Below are positions 1-13,626 of a stretch of DNA of 64,000 nucleotides, one piece after another. Position 1 is the first letter of the stretch. Every line of letters starts with the position of its first letter. The notes below the pieces were generated by a model. It worked only from the letters and a program-made list of their open reading frames with translations, had not been told where the DNA came from and searched no databases. The DNA is taken from assembly GCA_018894105.1 (NCBI GenBank), contig CM032118.1, positions 36,436,690-36,500,689 of the forward strand, written 5' to 3'. The position numbers were made by a program, and so were the translations under genes. Source of the stretch: Jacaranda mimosifolia. Lineage: Eukaryota > Streptophyta > Magnoliopsida > Lamiales > Bignoniaceae.

Positions 1-2404
1 GCTTTTGAGATAAAAAGGAGACAACCTCATTCCTCAAAAATGAGATGGTCCTGAACGAATCTGATTCCTGCAGCGAGTGAGTCAATCTGAGTTGACTCAC
101 TCTAATTTTACAGTTCTTTTCTATAGGTGCAATACCGCACTGCTCAAAAAGTTACTTCCAATTTAATTAATTTTCAAATTGCAACCGGCAATCCCGTCCC
201 ACCAAGAAAAAAGGAAAAAAGGAAAAAAAACATGAAATGCTGAAACAAATTTGTTTGCTAGCCCTAATATCTTCCAATTTGTATCTCTAAGACAATCAAA
301 ATTAATAATAAACCCCCGGAATCAAACTAAAATGGTTATTGAAAAAACAAATATCTGGCCCTTTCGCCGAACGACTCTGCATTCATGTCAGAACGAAGTT
401 CACTAGCGTGGCTATCGAGGGATAGAGTCGGTGCCATTGAGGGGGCTCACGTATGAGGGAGCAACAAATGAAAATTTTGATGGTAAAAAGTTTTTGAAAA
501 TTTATATCTATATCTATATTCTATAAAAAAAATGTTTTTTTCCTTTAAAATAATAATTATGATATTAAATTCTGAATATATCATATTTGCTCTTTTACTT
601 GTTCTATATATTCAGTAAAAATCTACATTTTCAAATAATTTTCATTTATTCAAAAACTTCTTTTTATCACAAAGTAAGCTCAAATGACTTGAATTTTTTT
701 TCTTTGATCTAGTAGTAGATTATAATATTTTTACTTTATGTGACTGCTATCTTTGTAATAATACAAATAATATATATATATATATTTTTAGATGCATATC
801 AATTTAATTTTAATATAATGAATGTAAAAATATGTATAAATAATATGATTACTCAAAAAAAAAATTCTAAATCGGAAAACAGGGTGCGAACTACTGTTAG
901 TATGTCCTTGAAAGAGTATATATTCATTTATTTAACTATTTAATATTATATGAAAGTAATTAAAGGGGAATAGTGGTAAAAAAGCTCCAAGTTCGTGGAG
1001 AGATAAGGTCCCACCTATTCACCTCAAAGGAATATATTCAATTTTTAGGAATAAATTCGGGAAAGCATATTAAGATGCTTAAAATTTAAGCAAACATGCC
1101 ACAATATCCAATCCAACCCCTTTTGCACTAATTTACGGTTTAAAAATAAAAACGAACTACTAAAAGTTAAACCTCAACTTTTGAATGCATATGCTGCTTT
1201 TATAATGGGACAGCTACTCGTCTAACGTGATAGTAGTCTAATTAAGTTAAAATAATTAAGCCTTCCTATTAATTAATTAATTAATGTATGCATGCTTTTT
1301 TTCACCAATGGTCTCCAATGTGCCAAAGATGTAAAGCACCTTATAATTCTACATTTGTTATTTGTTAAGTTAGTTTATATAGTTTTGTGCCCTTGAGAGA
1401 AATTCTTGATTTGGTGTCCAAATTATGTATTTTGATTGAAATTGTTACTCAATGGTAGCAATTTGTTCAGACATAAATTCCTCATATATATAATGTTTTG
1501 ATAGTTTAGGACAAAAGAATTCAAATTTGTCTTGGAAATGTGAAATTAAAGTACTATGTTTGAACTTGTACTAACATAACAAGTTTAGTGATTAGTGAAT
1601 TATGAGAAATTTTAACATTTTGAGCAAGGAATCTTTGCTTTAATTCTCAACTAAGGCAGAATTTATTCCTTTCGGAGAAAAATGCATAGTATGATATACA
1701 TATACTTATTATATCTCTCCTTCTTTCTCCCGTATACATTACTATTCTCTCGTACTAAAAAAAAAAATGCGGCTCTCTCTCTCTCTTTGTGTATGTGTAT
1801 GTGTGTCTATATATACATATTTATACATATATATAATTAAGAGAGAAATGATCGAATTAGAATTTTTAATTTTGAAGGACGGCATGAATAATTAAAATTT
1901 TTGAAGAAAGCAAAATTTCAAATTCTACTAACTGATCGATTTAATTTACATATAAATTAAATTTGAGATTATATATAGATAGGTTAAGTGAAAAGAGCAA
2001 GAGTTGAGTCTAAGCTCTCTCTCCCTATAAAAAATATTGAGTCATCAACTTTAACTATTAGGCTAAAATCTAATTAATTAATTTAACCTTGGGGGTAAAT
2101 GGTAATAATTTTTCTTTTTCTTGTGAGGATTATATAATTGACGTGGATGAGAATGGAAAGAAGTGAAGACAGATGCATGACAATCTTCTATTCCACAAAA
2201 GCACCAGAGATTGAGCCCTCGAACCTTTAGAACAACAAAAATTAAAGCTCCACGTATATCATCTCTCTTTATGCATTGATGTTCACGTCCCTCAAACTTT
2301 TATTGACCATATATTCCAATCTTATAATTATACTTTTAGTGTTTTACTCCCTATTCTTGATTAATTTTGGATAATAAATTTGATGATATTACCTAACATT
2401 TTGA

Positions 2405-2431
2405 TTATATATATATATATATATATATATA
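2405..2431. repeat. (TA)n microsatellite
   Basis: Uninterrupted TA dinucleotide run in intergenic DNA. Confidence 0.9.
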
Positions 2432-4269
2432 CTTTCTCTAATCTAGAATTTTATTAATTAGTTAGAACTCTTAATATCGAGTGGTTATTTTGTCCAATAG
2501 TATAAATTAATTTACATATAAAGTTTGATGTTAATGGTTCAATCCGAACGAGAATATGCGACATATGTATGTATAAGTGTAAAAGATAAAATAAAAAAAA
2601 ATCATTGAAACCCCTTAATTTATAATATATATATATATATATGTAGATAATACAAATTAAGCAATATTCTAGAGCAGGGGCATTTGGGTGAATTAAGTGA
2701 TCTTGAGACAAGCTCTTTGTCCGAAGAGAACTGCTCATCATGGGGTTAATGATAATAACCCAAAAAGGGGTCGTACCACGAAAGAGAACAAAAGAACAAT
2801 GCTTTAATGCAAGAATTAAATTGAACTGGTCCTATGGCATAGATCACTACCAGGAGAAGCTTAAAGTGTATGGACCATAGATTACTACCAAGAGAAGCTT
2901 AAAGTGTAACATCCAATTACTATGGCCCCTATATATCATCATTTCATGCAAAGCCCCACTTGCATATATGTATTGCACATACATTAACATACCCAAACAA
3001 GTCTTGCCACTGCTGGTTTATAGTAGAGGAATATTAGGGCTCTGCTCTGCAATCAAGTACTCTCCTTTTTGTGATAACAAAAAGGTGTACAATCTCACGC
3101 ATATGCATACCTTGTCAATCACAATTGTTTAAAGATACTATATTTTTGAATTCATATCTCCAACCACTCAATTAGATACATATATATGCATTCAAATTTC
3201 AATTGTCTATCATATGAAAACTTTTGTTACAATGACAATGGTAGCATATAATTAATTTATGATACATCAGCATATTATGTTATAATATCATTATACTTTC
3301 ATTCATTTATTGAAAATTACTTGAGTACAAGCACATATATTTAAATGTACAACATAAAACTTCCTATTTTCGTATCAATATTGATGTTAGAGAAAAGGTA
3401 CAAAGTCCATTTTGCCCTTGGGACGAAAGTAAATATTCAAATACTCCAGTTTTCCCATCTTTTTGCATGAATTGTGCATTAACCTATTTTAAATCATTTT
3501 GTATGCCAAGTGTATCTGATTCTCAATTAATTATTTTTATAAAAAAATATTTATACACATGTCATATATTTATAAAATAAAATAGAAAATAAAATAGGGA
3601 ATGAAACAAAAAATTTAAATCGTAATTTAAATATATATATATATCTAATCAGATAGAAATATTGAATGACCACCTGTAATTTAGACCATTAATTAAGTGA
3701 ATATATATAGTTGCAAACATCTAATCAAATAGACACATTGAATGACTCCGAATGCAAGTAGTACTCACACTCTTAATAAGCCTTCACGTTACATTGCAAG
3801 ATGTGAACATCATTATTAATTAAATATAGCATAGTTTAACAATAATAAGCCCTGATGAAATGTGTATTTGTGTGAAAGAGAGAGCTTTTGGCAAAGCAAG
3901 GGCTACTATGTACACATACTAGAGGGGGCGTGCATGGTGGAGTGTGGACCTTCTCTTTTTCCCAAAAATGAAAAAAAAAAAAATAGTAATCTGATTTTGT
4001 TTCTTGTTTTCTGATTTTGATTTTTTTAAGGTGTTATCTGCACATGCTACTGATATGGTAAAAAGGGACAAAACAGGTGCAATTTGTAGTTAAACTCATA
4101 CCATCTGAGCTTTTTCTGCATTTTCCTTACAACACACTTTTCTTACTCATCATCAGTAAAATGGTAAAATGTTAATATATATATATATATATATTGTGAT
4201 TTTTGTCTATAGGATATACATTCAAGACAGCTAATTAAATATATATTTTCCACTTTATGGGGTAAAACA

Positions 4270-4293
4270 AAATAATAATAATAATAATAATAA
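4270..4293. repeat. (ATA)n microsatellite upstream of APL
   Basis: Eight trinucleotide units, about 310 bases before the start codon of the APL gene. Likely polymorphic in length. Confidence 0.85.
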
Positions 4294-4498
4294 GGGTTCT
4301 AATTCTTGGCAAAAGATAGCCAGTGGATAACACAAATAGCTAAATCTTTCTTTTTTCTTTTTTCTTTTTTTTTGGGGGTGGGGGGTGGGTGGGTTTTAAC
4401 TTTTTCCTTATTCCTGTTAAGGGGTTAACTTGTGTCTAATGCATTCTATTTGAGAAACCAAAGCCCTTTTTCTCCTCTTCAAAACCGCACCCTATTCT

Positions 4499-4605
4499 CT
4501 CTATATGCACCGCATTTGTTCTTGAATCTCTTTGGGTATTCCCACAGCAGTAGAGAAAGCTCAGAGAGGAGAGAGAAAGTAGAGAAAGAAAGACGAAGAG
4601 AGAGA
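4499..4605 (+). promoter_or_regulatory. Possible core promoter and GA-rich 5' leader of APL
   Basis: A TATA-like TCTATATGC lies at 4499-4507, about 100 bases before the chosen start codon. It is followed by a purine-rich GAGAGA stretch at 4560-4605 typical of plant 5' leaders. The TATA assignment is a guess from position and sequence. The frame is open upstream to 4432, so an N-terminal extension cannot be excluded. Confidence 0.3.
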
Positions 4606-6353
4606 ATGTTCCAACCCAAGAAGCCTTCATCTATGAATTCTCACGAGCGCCCCATGTGCGTTCAAGGTGACTCGGGTCTCGTCCTCACCACTGATCCTAA
4701 GCCCCGCCTCCGCTGGACCGTCGAACTCCATGAACGCTTTGTCGACGCTGTTACACAGCTCGGCGGCCCTGACAGTGCGTATACACATATATATTTATAT
4801 TTTTTATAACTGATCTTAATTTATATGGAATATATATATTAATCATGAAGCTTATTTGTGATTTAGAGGCGACGCCGAAGACCATCATGAGGGTTATGGG
4901 GGTGAAGGGTCTCACTCTTTACCATCTCAAGAGCCATCTTCAGGTTCAAACATAAGAACTTATAATAGATTAATTTCCCTTTTATAATTTCATAGGGTTG
5001 TGGTTTTAATCTGTTTTGATGTTTTTGTTTCAGAAATTTAGGCTGGGAAAGCAGCCCCACAAGGATTTCAATGATCATTCAATGAAAGATGGTGAGAGAG
5101 GTGACTATTTATACACACACACACACATACATACATATATATATACATAGCCACTTGGATCTAATTTCTTGAACCCTTATACTAATTTATACTTCACTTG
5201 TAACAGCTTCATCTTTAGAACTTCAACGAAACAATGCATCATCGTCTGGAATGCTGGGCCGCAGCATGAATGAGTATGTTCTTGGCATAACTTTTAGCTT
5301 TTTGTCCCAGGTTTATTATGCTTGTTTTTGTTTCATCTGTTCAAGATTTAATTTCTTGGTTTATTTGCTTTGTGGTTTGTGAGAGCAAAAGTATGGGTGT
5401 TAATTGATATATCTCAGATGCCCATAAATCACTACTTTTCAAACAAATAAACTTTTCTCTTTCAAAATATTTTTGAGGGTTTAATTTCTTTCGTGGAATT
5501 GTATTGTATCTGTGACTTGATCAGTGGTAATGTTCATATCACTGATACAATTAGGATGCAAATGGAGGTGAACAGAAGACTCCATGAACAATTAGAGGTA
5601 AACCAGAACTGAGACAACATCAAGATTTTGCGGCTTTAATTATAATCACTCCCCCATTAATGGGATTGAAAAATACCACCACAGGTTCAAAGACACCTTC
5701 AACTGAGAATTGAGGCTCAAGGCAAATACATGCAGACGATTCTAGAAAAGGCTTGCCAGACCCTCGCCGGCGAAAACATGGCCGCGGCAGCTGCAGCTTC
5801 CGGCAGCTACAACAAGGCCATGGGGACCGAAATCGCGGGCATGAAAGATTTCGGGCCGGCCATGAATTTTCCATCCCTTCAAGATCTCAACATATACGGA
5901 AGCTCTGATCAACTGGACCAACTCCATCACCAAAACATTGAAAGATCGTCCATTGATCATGCCCTGATGCAGAGTAATAGCGATAGCTTCTTGAGCAAAA
6001 AGAGGTCTAATCCTTACAGCAACAACAGTAGCGGCAAAAGCCCTTTGATCTGGGCCGATGACCTGAGGCTGCAAGAACTGGGAACAGCCGCAGCAGCATC
6101 GTGTCTCGATGATCACCAGATTCAGATTGCCCCTTTGTCGATTGATAGAGGCGGCGGTGATATTGATTCAGTTTCAGATATTTACGAGACGAAGCCTATT
6201 CTCTCTGGAGATCATTCAATTGGGGACAAGAAATTTGATGCTTCTGCCAAGCTGGATAGGCCATCGCCACGCCGGACAGCCGAGAGGATGAACCACTCCG
6301 CCATCAGCGCCGGCGGCATGCCACAAGCTGGCCGGAGCTCTCCATTCGGGTGA
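4606..6353 (+). CDS. APL: APL-type MYB-CC (GARP) transcription factor, six exons
   Basis: Exons 4606-4774, 4867-4943, 5034-5100, 5207-5273, 5555-5597 and 5685-6353, all with GT-AG introns, sum to 1092 bases (363 residues). The GARP/MYB DNA-binding domain spans about residues 34-86, with the family's SHLQKFR block (79-85). The MYB-CC coiled-coil domain, with LHEQLEVQRHLQLRIEAQ, spans about 126-172. An alanine-rich stretch follows (about 173-180), and the C terminus holds RPSPRR and ends NSPFG-like (RSSPFG). Start, exon layout, length and C terminus fit Arabidopsis APL, which specifies phloem identity, drives sieve-element and companion-cell differentiation, and represses xylem fate in phloem positions. 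It should act in the nucleus as a dimer. The start MFQPKKPSSMN resembles the family start; upstream in-frame residues do not. It looks intact. A close paralogue of APL is the main alternative. Confidence 0.93.
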
Positions 6354-9100
6354 ACAACAACATGCAGATATAATATATATACACACATTTTTAACTTGCG
6401 TTACTGTTCTTGATATGATGGGTTTTAGTATAATATTAATGCTTCTAATTATTTAGCTAGCTAGCTAGCTAGGGAGTTTGGATTTTTAACATATTCAGAA
6501 GTCGTAATGAGCAATGCAAAAATGGCATCCATCTTCTGCTATATATGGTTTTTGCTCAGCCAGCGAATATTATGTCTCCTTTATTAAATAATTCTTAGCA
6601 TATATGGTCTTTAATTTGAGGATATATAGCTGATTTGGATTATTATTTCATTTTCACTTAGCCACCTCATGCATGCAGCTATAGCAGAATTGAATTAATT
6701 CGAGGGTTTTAATTATTTAATCATTAATATCATATATTTCACTTTATGAATATATATCTAAATTCAGTTTACATTTTCGGTTTCAATTGGTATTTCATAT
6801 AATATTTTACTTTCACACATACATGAAAATTGTTTTTAATTTTTATTAATACTTGATTATAAATTATGTATAATTAGCATGTTTCCATGAATTGAATAGA
6901 AAATAAGATATCAATTAAAATAGAGGATTTAAAGTAGTTTAAATATGTATAATTTACAAGCTGGTAATGTTAAAAAAAATTTGTGATACACCTCGTGTTT
7001 ACTTATAATGTAAAAGATGAGAAAATTGGAAATAATGATAACAAAATTTTATTTGTTTATTCATTTAAAGCTAACTATTTTACATGGAAAACGAGTGAAC
7101 TTTATTATTATTATTATTATTAGAACGGAAAACGAGTGATCTTGTTTGAAAGAAAAAGGACTTTGTAAATTAAAGCCGTATTTTGTGGTGTAATTAATGG
7201 TGAATAATTTATCGTTGCTGTGGAGGCATTAGTTGAATCATCCTAATTGCATTACCTTGATGTCCGCCAAGGTTCTGGGGTCGTTTTCCTTCTTTATAGA
7301 ATTATTATTAGTTTAGTGTCCTAAACTAATGATTAATTTGAAGCAGCCTTTTCTGACCAGTGCTTTTTAGTTAGTTACGTTGTTCTTAAGTTAGTTAAAC
7401 TCTAGCTCCATCATTAGATAATATATTATACCACCATTAAATTGAAGGATAATTAGGATATATTTATAATGTATGCATGCATATCAAGAGCTTATTAGTG
7501 TTTTAATTCTTATATAACCTCTCATATTATATGAAAGATTTTTACCACTGGACCACATGCCAGTTGGCATTTAAAGTATAATTAGTAGCAGATTAAAGAT
7601 TTCATTAGGGGGTAATTGACAACATGATACAAATAAAAATAACTAATTAATTGTCGCACAATCATTTTAAAATTTGATCTAATTATGTTTTCACAATACT
7701 CGAATTAATACAAAATGTTCTTCCCAAACTGTATAACATGCAAGGTTAATGTTCCAAGAGTTTCTCTAGAGGAAGATGGATCAGGGAGAAAAAAAAAAAA
7801 GAGTTTCTCTAAGGGAAAGTGTTGGCTCGCCGACAAAGAGTATCCAACTTTCATGGCCTTTTTTCTTCTTTACTATTCCATATTATTCCATTGGTAAATT
7901 GCGGTGGCAACCAGGTGCTGGCTACTTGTAACTTTATTCTTACACTCTCCAGGCTTACTCACTTGGGAACTAACTTTCAATTTAACTGTAATTTTATTTC
8001 CTTCCCTTTTTTTTTGTGTGTGTGTGTGAGGATTTTGAGTCGGGATCCTAAAAATTTTTAAATGTAAGTATTTTAGTAATTTATTAACAAAAAAAAAAAC
8101 TGTAACTTTATCTGTGTTTCCCTATCAATTTTCTGATTTTTGACCACCTTATATGCTGCACTCTTGCTTTGTGGCCGAAGGGTGCGTTCGGGGTTCCAAT
8201 TTATTGCTTTTATAATCTTCCTGTTCAACTATGTTAAGGGGAAGTTATTTCAATTTAAAAAAAAATTAGATAGGGTATTAGAGTGGTGTTAATTAATTAG
8301 GACTAGTCTTTGAATTGCTCTTACTTTTTTGTCAATTTAAATTCTTTATTTTAATTCATATTTCATCTCTTGATATATACCAAGTGTATTAAATATTTTT
8401 TTGTAAAAATAATTAATTGAAATTATCTAATTCATATATTTATTCATAAATGTGAAATGGAATAAAGGATTCAAAGTGACTTTTTGTGCTTAAACATCAT
8501 TTTTTTTTTGGAGATTACTGAAAAAATAACAAGGCACTATGTTTGAATTTAGAATTTTGGTGAGGAAAACATTAACATTATGTTGGGTATAAACATGTTG
8601 ATAGAGAAAGAAAAACAAATTAAGTGATAGAGATGGGAAAATATCAAGTAAACAAAAATTTGAAAGAAAATATATATAATATAATTTGGAAAAATTCAAT
8701 TTCCTTAAAAAAAGTAAAAGAAAAATGAAACAAAAAACTATTTAGCCATCCCTCATCAATGCATTCATAACTCAGCTTGAATTCCTTTACATCTTTAATT
8801 TTATTTTTTATTTTTTCTAACCAAAAGTCCTGAATTAAATAAAGCGTAAGAAAATTATCAGAAAAAAAAAGTGTAAGAAAAAAAATTCTTACTTCACAGA
8901 ATGCAACTTTGTAAGTATTATACGTTTCGAATAATAAGTTTATTTCTCTTGTTGTTTTCTTCTTCAAACTCAGAAAAAGAACAAACATAGTTGAAATAAA
9001 CTTAGGGGTAGTTTGGTTGGATTTTTAAGTATGATCTCATTATTATTTATTATGTAATAATTTATGTAATTTTTTATCATAGCAGTATAGTTTGGTTTAA
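6354..9100. other. Intergenic DNA downstream of APL
   Basis: AT-rich sequence with a GCTA tetranucleotide run near 6455-6474. The scattered short open frames (7715-7897, 8490-8988) are low-complexity and unrelated to any family I know. The first few hundred bases should contain the APL 3' UTR, but I cannot place the poly(A) site. Nothing else is supportable. Confidence 0.55.
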
Positions 9101-9461
9101 GGATGCAAACGAGTTGAGTCGAGTCGAGCCGAGCCGAATTTTGATCATTTTTCCATGTTCGAACACTTGTTCGGGCTCGATTTTTTTTCATTAGACTCGA
9201 ACTCATAATCAAGCTGTAGGTTCGAGTTCGGCTCAAGCTCAAGCTTAAAAGGTTAAATTATTTTATAAAAAAATTTAAAATTAATATATATATTTTTATA
9301 TATAAATATTTTTTAAAATAAAAAATATAGACTCGCGAGCCGGCTCACAAATTGGCGAACAAGAGTTATTTGGCTCGAGCACGAATTCTTTGAACTCGAG
9401 CTCGAACACTTTTCGAGCTAGCTCGTCAAGTTCGCGAATTGGTTCGAATCGTTTGCAACCC
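9101..9461. mobile_element. MITE with TCGAGC-rich foldback arms and TAA target duplication
   Basis: The left end reads GGATGCAAACGA and the right end is its near inverse, TCGTTTGCAACCC. The element is flanked by TAA on both sides (9098-9100 and 9462-9464). Both subterminal regions are rich in alternating TCGAGC/GAGCTCG motifs, so the arms can pair. It has no coding capacity. The 3-bp TWA-type duplication suggests PIF/Harbinger mobilisation, but the terminal sequence is not the classic Tourist end. Confidence 0.7.
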
Positions 9462-9564
9462 TAATTTGGTTGGCATGATGAATAAATTCATAGGAGGTGG
9501 GAGATTAATTTATTATGAGAGTTGCATATATAAATATGGACTTTTGCTATTCATGCGAGCCTAA

Positions 9565-9929
9565 ATAATCGTTTGGTTTTGTTTTCAAAATCCATTTTCA
9601 TTTTCTCTTGAAAATGAAAACAGAAACGTATCAACTTCTTCCCTATTTTCATAGGCATTTTCATTCTCAACACATTTTCTCATACACACCCTTACAATCT
9701 CTCTCCATTTTCGCACTTTATTTTTTCCCACTCTCATTTGCATGACTTTTAATACAAAAATACATCAATATACAAATTCAATTCATTTTCAACTATACAT
9801 AATCATTTTATTTTAAACAAAATATTCAAATAATATTTCATTTTCAAACTCACATTTATAACTAACTTTTCACTATTTCTTTTTACCAAAAAATAAAAAT
9901 ACCTCCAAAAAATAAGATCAAATGAATTC
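9565..9929. mobile_element. Tourist-like MITE, copy 1
   Basis: The left part reads CGTTTGGTTTTGTTTTCAAA and the interior is rich in CATTTTCATTTTC and its inverse. TAA flanks it at 9562-9564 and 9930-9932. It belongs to the same family as the copies at 12990, 18665, 21661, 22475 and 23030, but its right end is degraded. Confidence 0.7.
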
Positions 9930-10203
9930 TAAGTGTTTATTGTCAGATCCAACTAAATGAATATTAAAATAAAATAAAAATACTATATTTCACTTTATCA
10001 TTCCATTCAAACTAGTTCTTATAAAAGCATGTTTGTTTACGGGATTTGATTTGGCATACTAAATAAAGCCGGGAGCTAGGTAGGAAGGCTAATTTTGGGA
10101 GCCTGCCACAAGTCATGAAGACAACCTTTATTTCTTGCAGGGAGAATGTCATATATAGTTATCCTTAAAGTACCCCCCTCCCCCACCTACAAGGGAGGTT
10201 GGC

Positions 10204-10217
10204 GGGGGGGGGGGGGG
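10204..10217 (+). repeat. Run of 14 G
   Basis: An uninterrupted guanine homopolymer in GC-richer intergenic sequence, following a C-rich stretch (10172-10187). Prone to length error in sequencing. Confidence 0.9.
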
Positions 10218-10428
10218 TGTTGTGGCCTGTGGGGTGGGGAATCACATGAGATATGATGAGTGAAAAAGGTAAAGGGAATAAAATGTAGACGAGAGAAAAA
10301 CAATTAACGCGCACTCTGATGCATGCAAATATCGATGAAGCTTCCAACTTTACGAGCTCACAGTACTACTCTCTCATAATATAATATGTGCCATCATCAA
10401 AAGCTGATCACATGCAGATTCACTACTC

Positions 10429-10463
<35 letters not shown>
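10429..10463. repeat. Compound (AT)n(AG)n microsatellite
   Basis: An AT run passes directly into an AG run. The open frame across it (10386-10613) is an artefact of the repeat. Confidence 0.9.
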
Positions 10464-11050
10464 TTACTCATTACATGCAAACATATATATATATATATAT
10501 TAATCCAAGAAATCAGAGTCTATATATGTCTATTTATGTTGTGCGTAAGTGCGTTGCATATATATGATCATGATGATGAATCCCTTTTACAGAATTGCAT
10601 TCTAATGAACTAATAATATGCAGACAGAGTAAAATCATTTGGTCATTAATTTCGAGGTAGATCTGATGATAATGATGATGTCTTAATCACTGGCACGCAC
10701 ATCCATGCAAATTGTAATTTCATGCAAACTAACGACAGACTACCAATTAGTAACAGTACTTACACTTGCACTCAGATATGTGTATATATACATACACTCT
10801 CCTGCATGCTCTATAGCTAGTGAACGTTCTAATGTACATTGGATTCTGTGTGCGGCTCAAGCAATAGCTCCTCGCTTTTACCCTCTCACTCTCTCTCTCT
10901 CTCTCTTTTCTTTCTAATTTTTCGGAATCTTTCTTTCAACTAAGTACGTACACTAGAAGCTTCTTTTGTCCTGATCTCACCCACTGTCTATTTCATCCCA
11001 CACACGCGCGCATACACACGAAAAAACACACTGATCAGTTAATTTCCATA

Positions 11051-11052
11051 TA

Positions 11053-11120
<68 letters not shown>

Positions 11121-11121
11121 G
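11051..11121. repeat. Compound (CA)n(TA)n microsatellite
   Basis: More than 20 CA units followed by about nine TA units, in intergenic DNA. Confidence 0.9.
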
Positions 11122-11237
11122 CATCCTTGAATAATAATATGTCATTCATGCATGCTCAATATTTACTATCTTTCGTAGGAAAAGGAAAAATAGAAGTTCA
11201 TTATTTGTCAAAGTAATTTTCAAATATTCAAACATTA

Positions 11238-11624
11238 GGAGGGTGTTTGGGTGTGCTTATATGCTCCTCAAAATATTTTATAAAATATTGAAGAGCTTAT
11301 AAGATCTCAAAAGGTATTTGGTAATTTATTTTTAGAAAAAAACTTATAAGCTCCTAAAATAAGATGTTAGGAGCTTGTGAACTCTTTTTAAAAAAACAAG
11401 AAGTTCGTAACTTATTTTAAAAATCTTAACAAGTTCTGTTAATTTTAATCACATTAATTACAAAATTATCATTACAAACATTTTATAAGCTCAAAGATAT
11501 TATTTTATCCAAATATTTTAAAAACTTATTTTTAAAAAAAGATTTAACATCTTATAAATTCCAAAAATATCTTATAATGTATGAGCTTATAAGACCTTTT
11601 AAATAAGTTTAACAAAATATCCTC
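11238..11624. mobile_element. CTTATAAG-rich MITE family, copy A
   Basis: The left end is GGAGGGTGTTTGGGTGTGCTT. The right end is the imperfect inverse, finishing in ATATCCTC. The interior repeats GAGCTTATAAG/CTTATAAGCTC motifs and encodes nothing. Three more copies lie at 11922, 12546 and 15498. The flanks share TA, but the duplication length is unclear. Confidence 0.65.
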
Positions 11625-11921
11625 TAGGTAAAGAAATGTCAGAAGAAGTTGTGTATTGTTAGTTTTAATTCATACAAAAATAAAAAGGAAAAAGGAAAAT
11701 CTTTAACTAGGAGCTAATTAATCATATGGCAAGTCCGTAAAATGGATTAAGTAAGGAAATTTTTGATACATATGTCATATATCAATGAAATAGAACAAAA
11801 AGTGAAATAAAAAATGAAATTGAGAATCTAAAATGAAAAGGAGAGTGTCCAAGAAAATTCCAAAAATTAAGTTTAATTAGTAATTTTAATTTTGTTAATA
11901 AACATTTAATATCTCAAGCTA

Positions 11922-12253
11922 GAGGGTGTTTGTACAAGCTTATAAGCTTTTTAAATTATCTTATAAGATATTATGAAGTGTTTGGTGAGATTTTTTATAA
12001 AGGGATCTTATAAGTTTTCAAACAAGATGATAGGGTCTTATAGAGTTCCTAACTTATTCTTAATTAAATCTTAATAAGCTTTTGAAATTTTAATTATATT
12101 AATTGTAAAATTAATTGTTATTACTAACATCTTGTAAGCCCCCATATCTTATTTGATTTAAATACTTTAATTTTTTTTTTAAAAAAATTAATATTTAAAA
12201 AAATTTAATAATATTTTATAAGATATTTTAAATAAATTTAATTGAATACCCTC
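11922..12253. mobile_element. CTTATAAG-rich MITE family, copy B
   Basis: It begins GAGGGTGTTTG and ends with its near inverse, GAATACCCTC. It is flanked by CTA on the left and TTA on the right. The interior resembles copy A, with AGCTTATAAGC motifs and an ATTAATTGTAAAATT segment shared with the other copies. Confidence 0.65.
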
Positions 12254-12545
12254 TTAATATTACTCTTTGTTACTAGCCTGGTAAATAGTTAAGTACAATA
12301 TATTGGATGTTTTAATGTCCTCCCGCAGTGGAATAAGACAAATGATTAACAAAATAATTGAATAATTTTCAAAGATTATTTTTTTGGAATTCTAACAGTA
12401 CATAAATCATGAGCAAGTCTAATATTGCAGTATCATGGGAACAACAAATTACTGCTTAGTGCACAGCTTTTGGATATTTCTTCCTTGGAGGCTAGCTGGC
12501 TAGGGCTTTGTGGCAATAGTTGGGCGGCTACCTAGGAAGTGAATT

Positions 12546-12962
12546 TGCGAATGAGATTTTATAAATTTTTTAAAATATTTTATATAATATTTGAGAGTTT
12601 ATAAAATATTATATAATATTAAGTAATTATTTTTAAATAAATTCTTAAGATAAGAAGTTAGGATTTTATAAGACTTTTTTGAAAAAAGTAAAAAGCTTCT
12701 AATCTTTTTTTGTTTTTTAATCTTAAAAGACTTATTTAATTTTAACTATAATAATTATAAAATTATCAAATATTTATTTAATTATGACTATATTAATTAC
12801 AAATTTATCATTACTAACATCTTATAAGCTCAAATATCTTATTATTATATCTAGACACTTCAATAGCTTATGTTTAAAATAAAAATTATCATCTTAGAAA
12901 CTTTAAAGACATCAATCTTATAAGTTGTAGGAATTTATAAAAAATTTTAAAAATAAATTTAG
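12546..12962. mobile_element. CTTATAAG-rich MITE family, copy C (degenerate)
   Basis: The interior shares ATTATAAAATTATC, CATCTTATAAGCTC and CTTATAAG blocks with copies A, B and D. The terminal sequences are eroded, so both boundaries are approximate. Confidence 0.45.
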
Positions 12963-12989
12963 TGGTACACCCACCAAGTGGAGTCTTTA

Positions 12990-13156
12990 GGGACCATATG
13001 GTTTTATTTTTGAATTTTATTTTCATATTTTTTACTATTTTAAAATTAAAATACATCACTTTAATTATACACATTTTCACCCAACATATTTTTATTTTTA
13101 TTTTCAAAATACATTATCTGATAACCTATATATCTTCTTCCAATGACCTATATATC

Positions 13157-13222
<66 letters not shown>

Positions 13223-13388
13223 CTCTCTACCTACAACCTATTAAAACCAACATAATTATTACTTTTCCAACAATATATCTATCTATATACAAATTCATTT
13301 TAAACTCATTTTAATTTACTAACTATTTTTTTAAATCTTGAAATTAATGAAAATGAACAATAAAAATGAAAATAAAACCAAACAGTAG
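12990..13388. mobile_element. Tourist-like MITE, copy 2, with internal ATT expansion
   Basis: The left end reads GGGACCATATGGTTTTATTTTT and the right end AAAATAAAACCAAAC, its near inverse. A long ATT microsatellite has expanded inside it. The 97-codon open frame at 12962-13255, with a long tyrosine run, is only a reading of that repeat. Confidence 0.6.
13157..13222. repeat. (ATT)n microsatellite
   Basis: About 22 ATT units inside the Tourist-like copy 2. Confidence 0.95.
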
Positions 13389-13626
13389 TATTTGAATCTG
13401 TACTCTATTTTCAAAAATATATTTTTGACATTCCAGGTATACACTTATTGTCGGGATAGATAGAAGTTGCAATTACATTTAAGTTGAGATGCTTTTGTCT
13501 ATTCCCCTAGTTGTTCAATGACAAACGGAGAAGGCATGCGCAGACAAATTAACTTTTATGCTAAGGGAAATTTGTCAAAAAGTTAATTTCCTCTAGCACC
13601 AACAAATACAATAGCTATTATGTTTA

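Larger units (their letters stand above)
1..4498. other. Intergenic DNA upstream of the APL gene
   Basis: AT-rich sequence with many stops in all frames. The short open frames at 740-943 (+) and 2454-2741 (-) are low-complexity and have no family resemblance. It contains simple AT tracts, for example 2405-2431, 2625-2642 and 4174-4195, and an ATA tract at 4270-4293. I see no gene and no clear mobile-element ends here. The last kilobase is presumably the promoter region of the downstream gene. Confidence 0.6.

Noticed and set aside
5742..6116. 124-codon minus-strand frame across the last APL exon
   Set aside because: Shadow of the coding strand; no family resemblance.
12962..13255. 97-codon frame with a long tyrosine run
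   Set aside because: It is only the reading of the ATT microsatellite inside a MITE.
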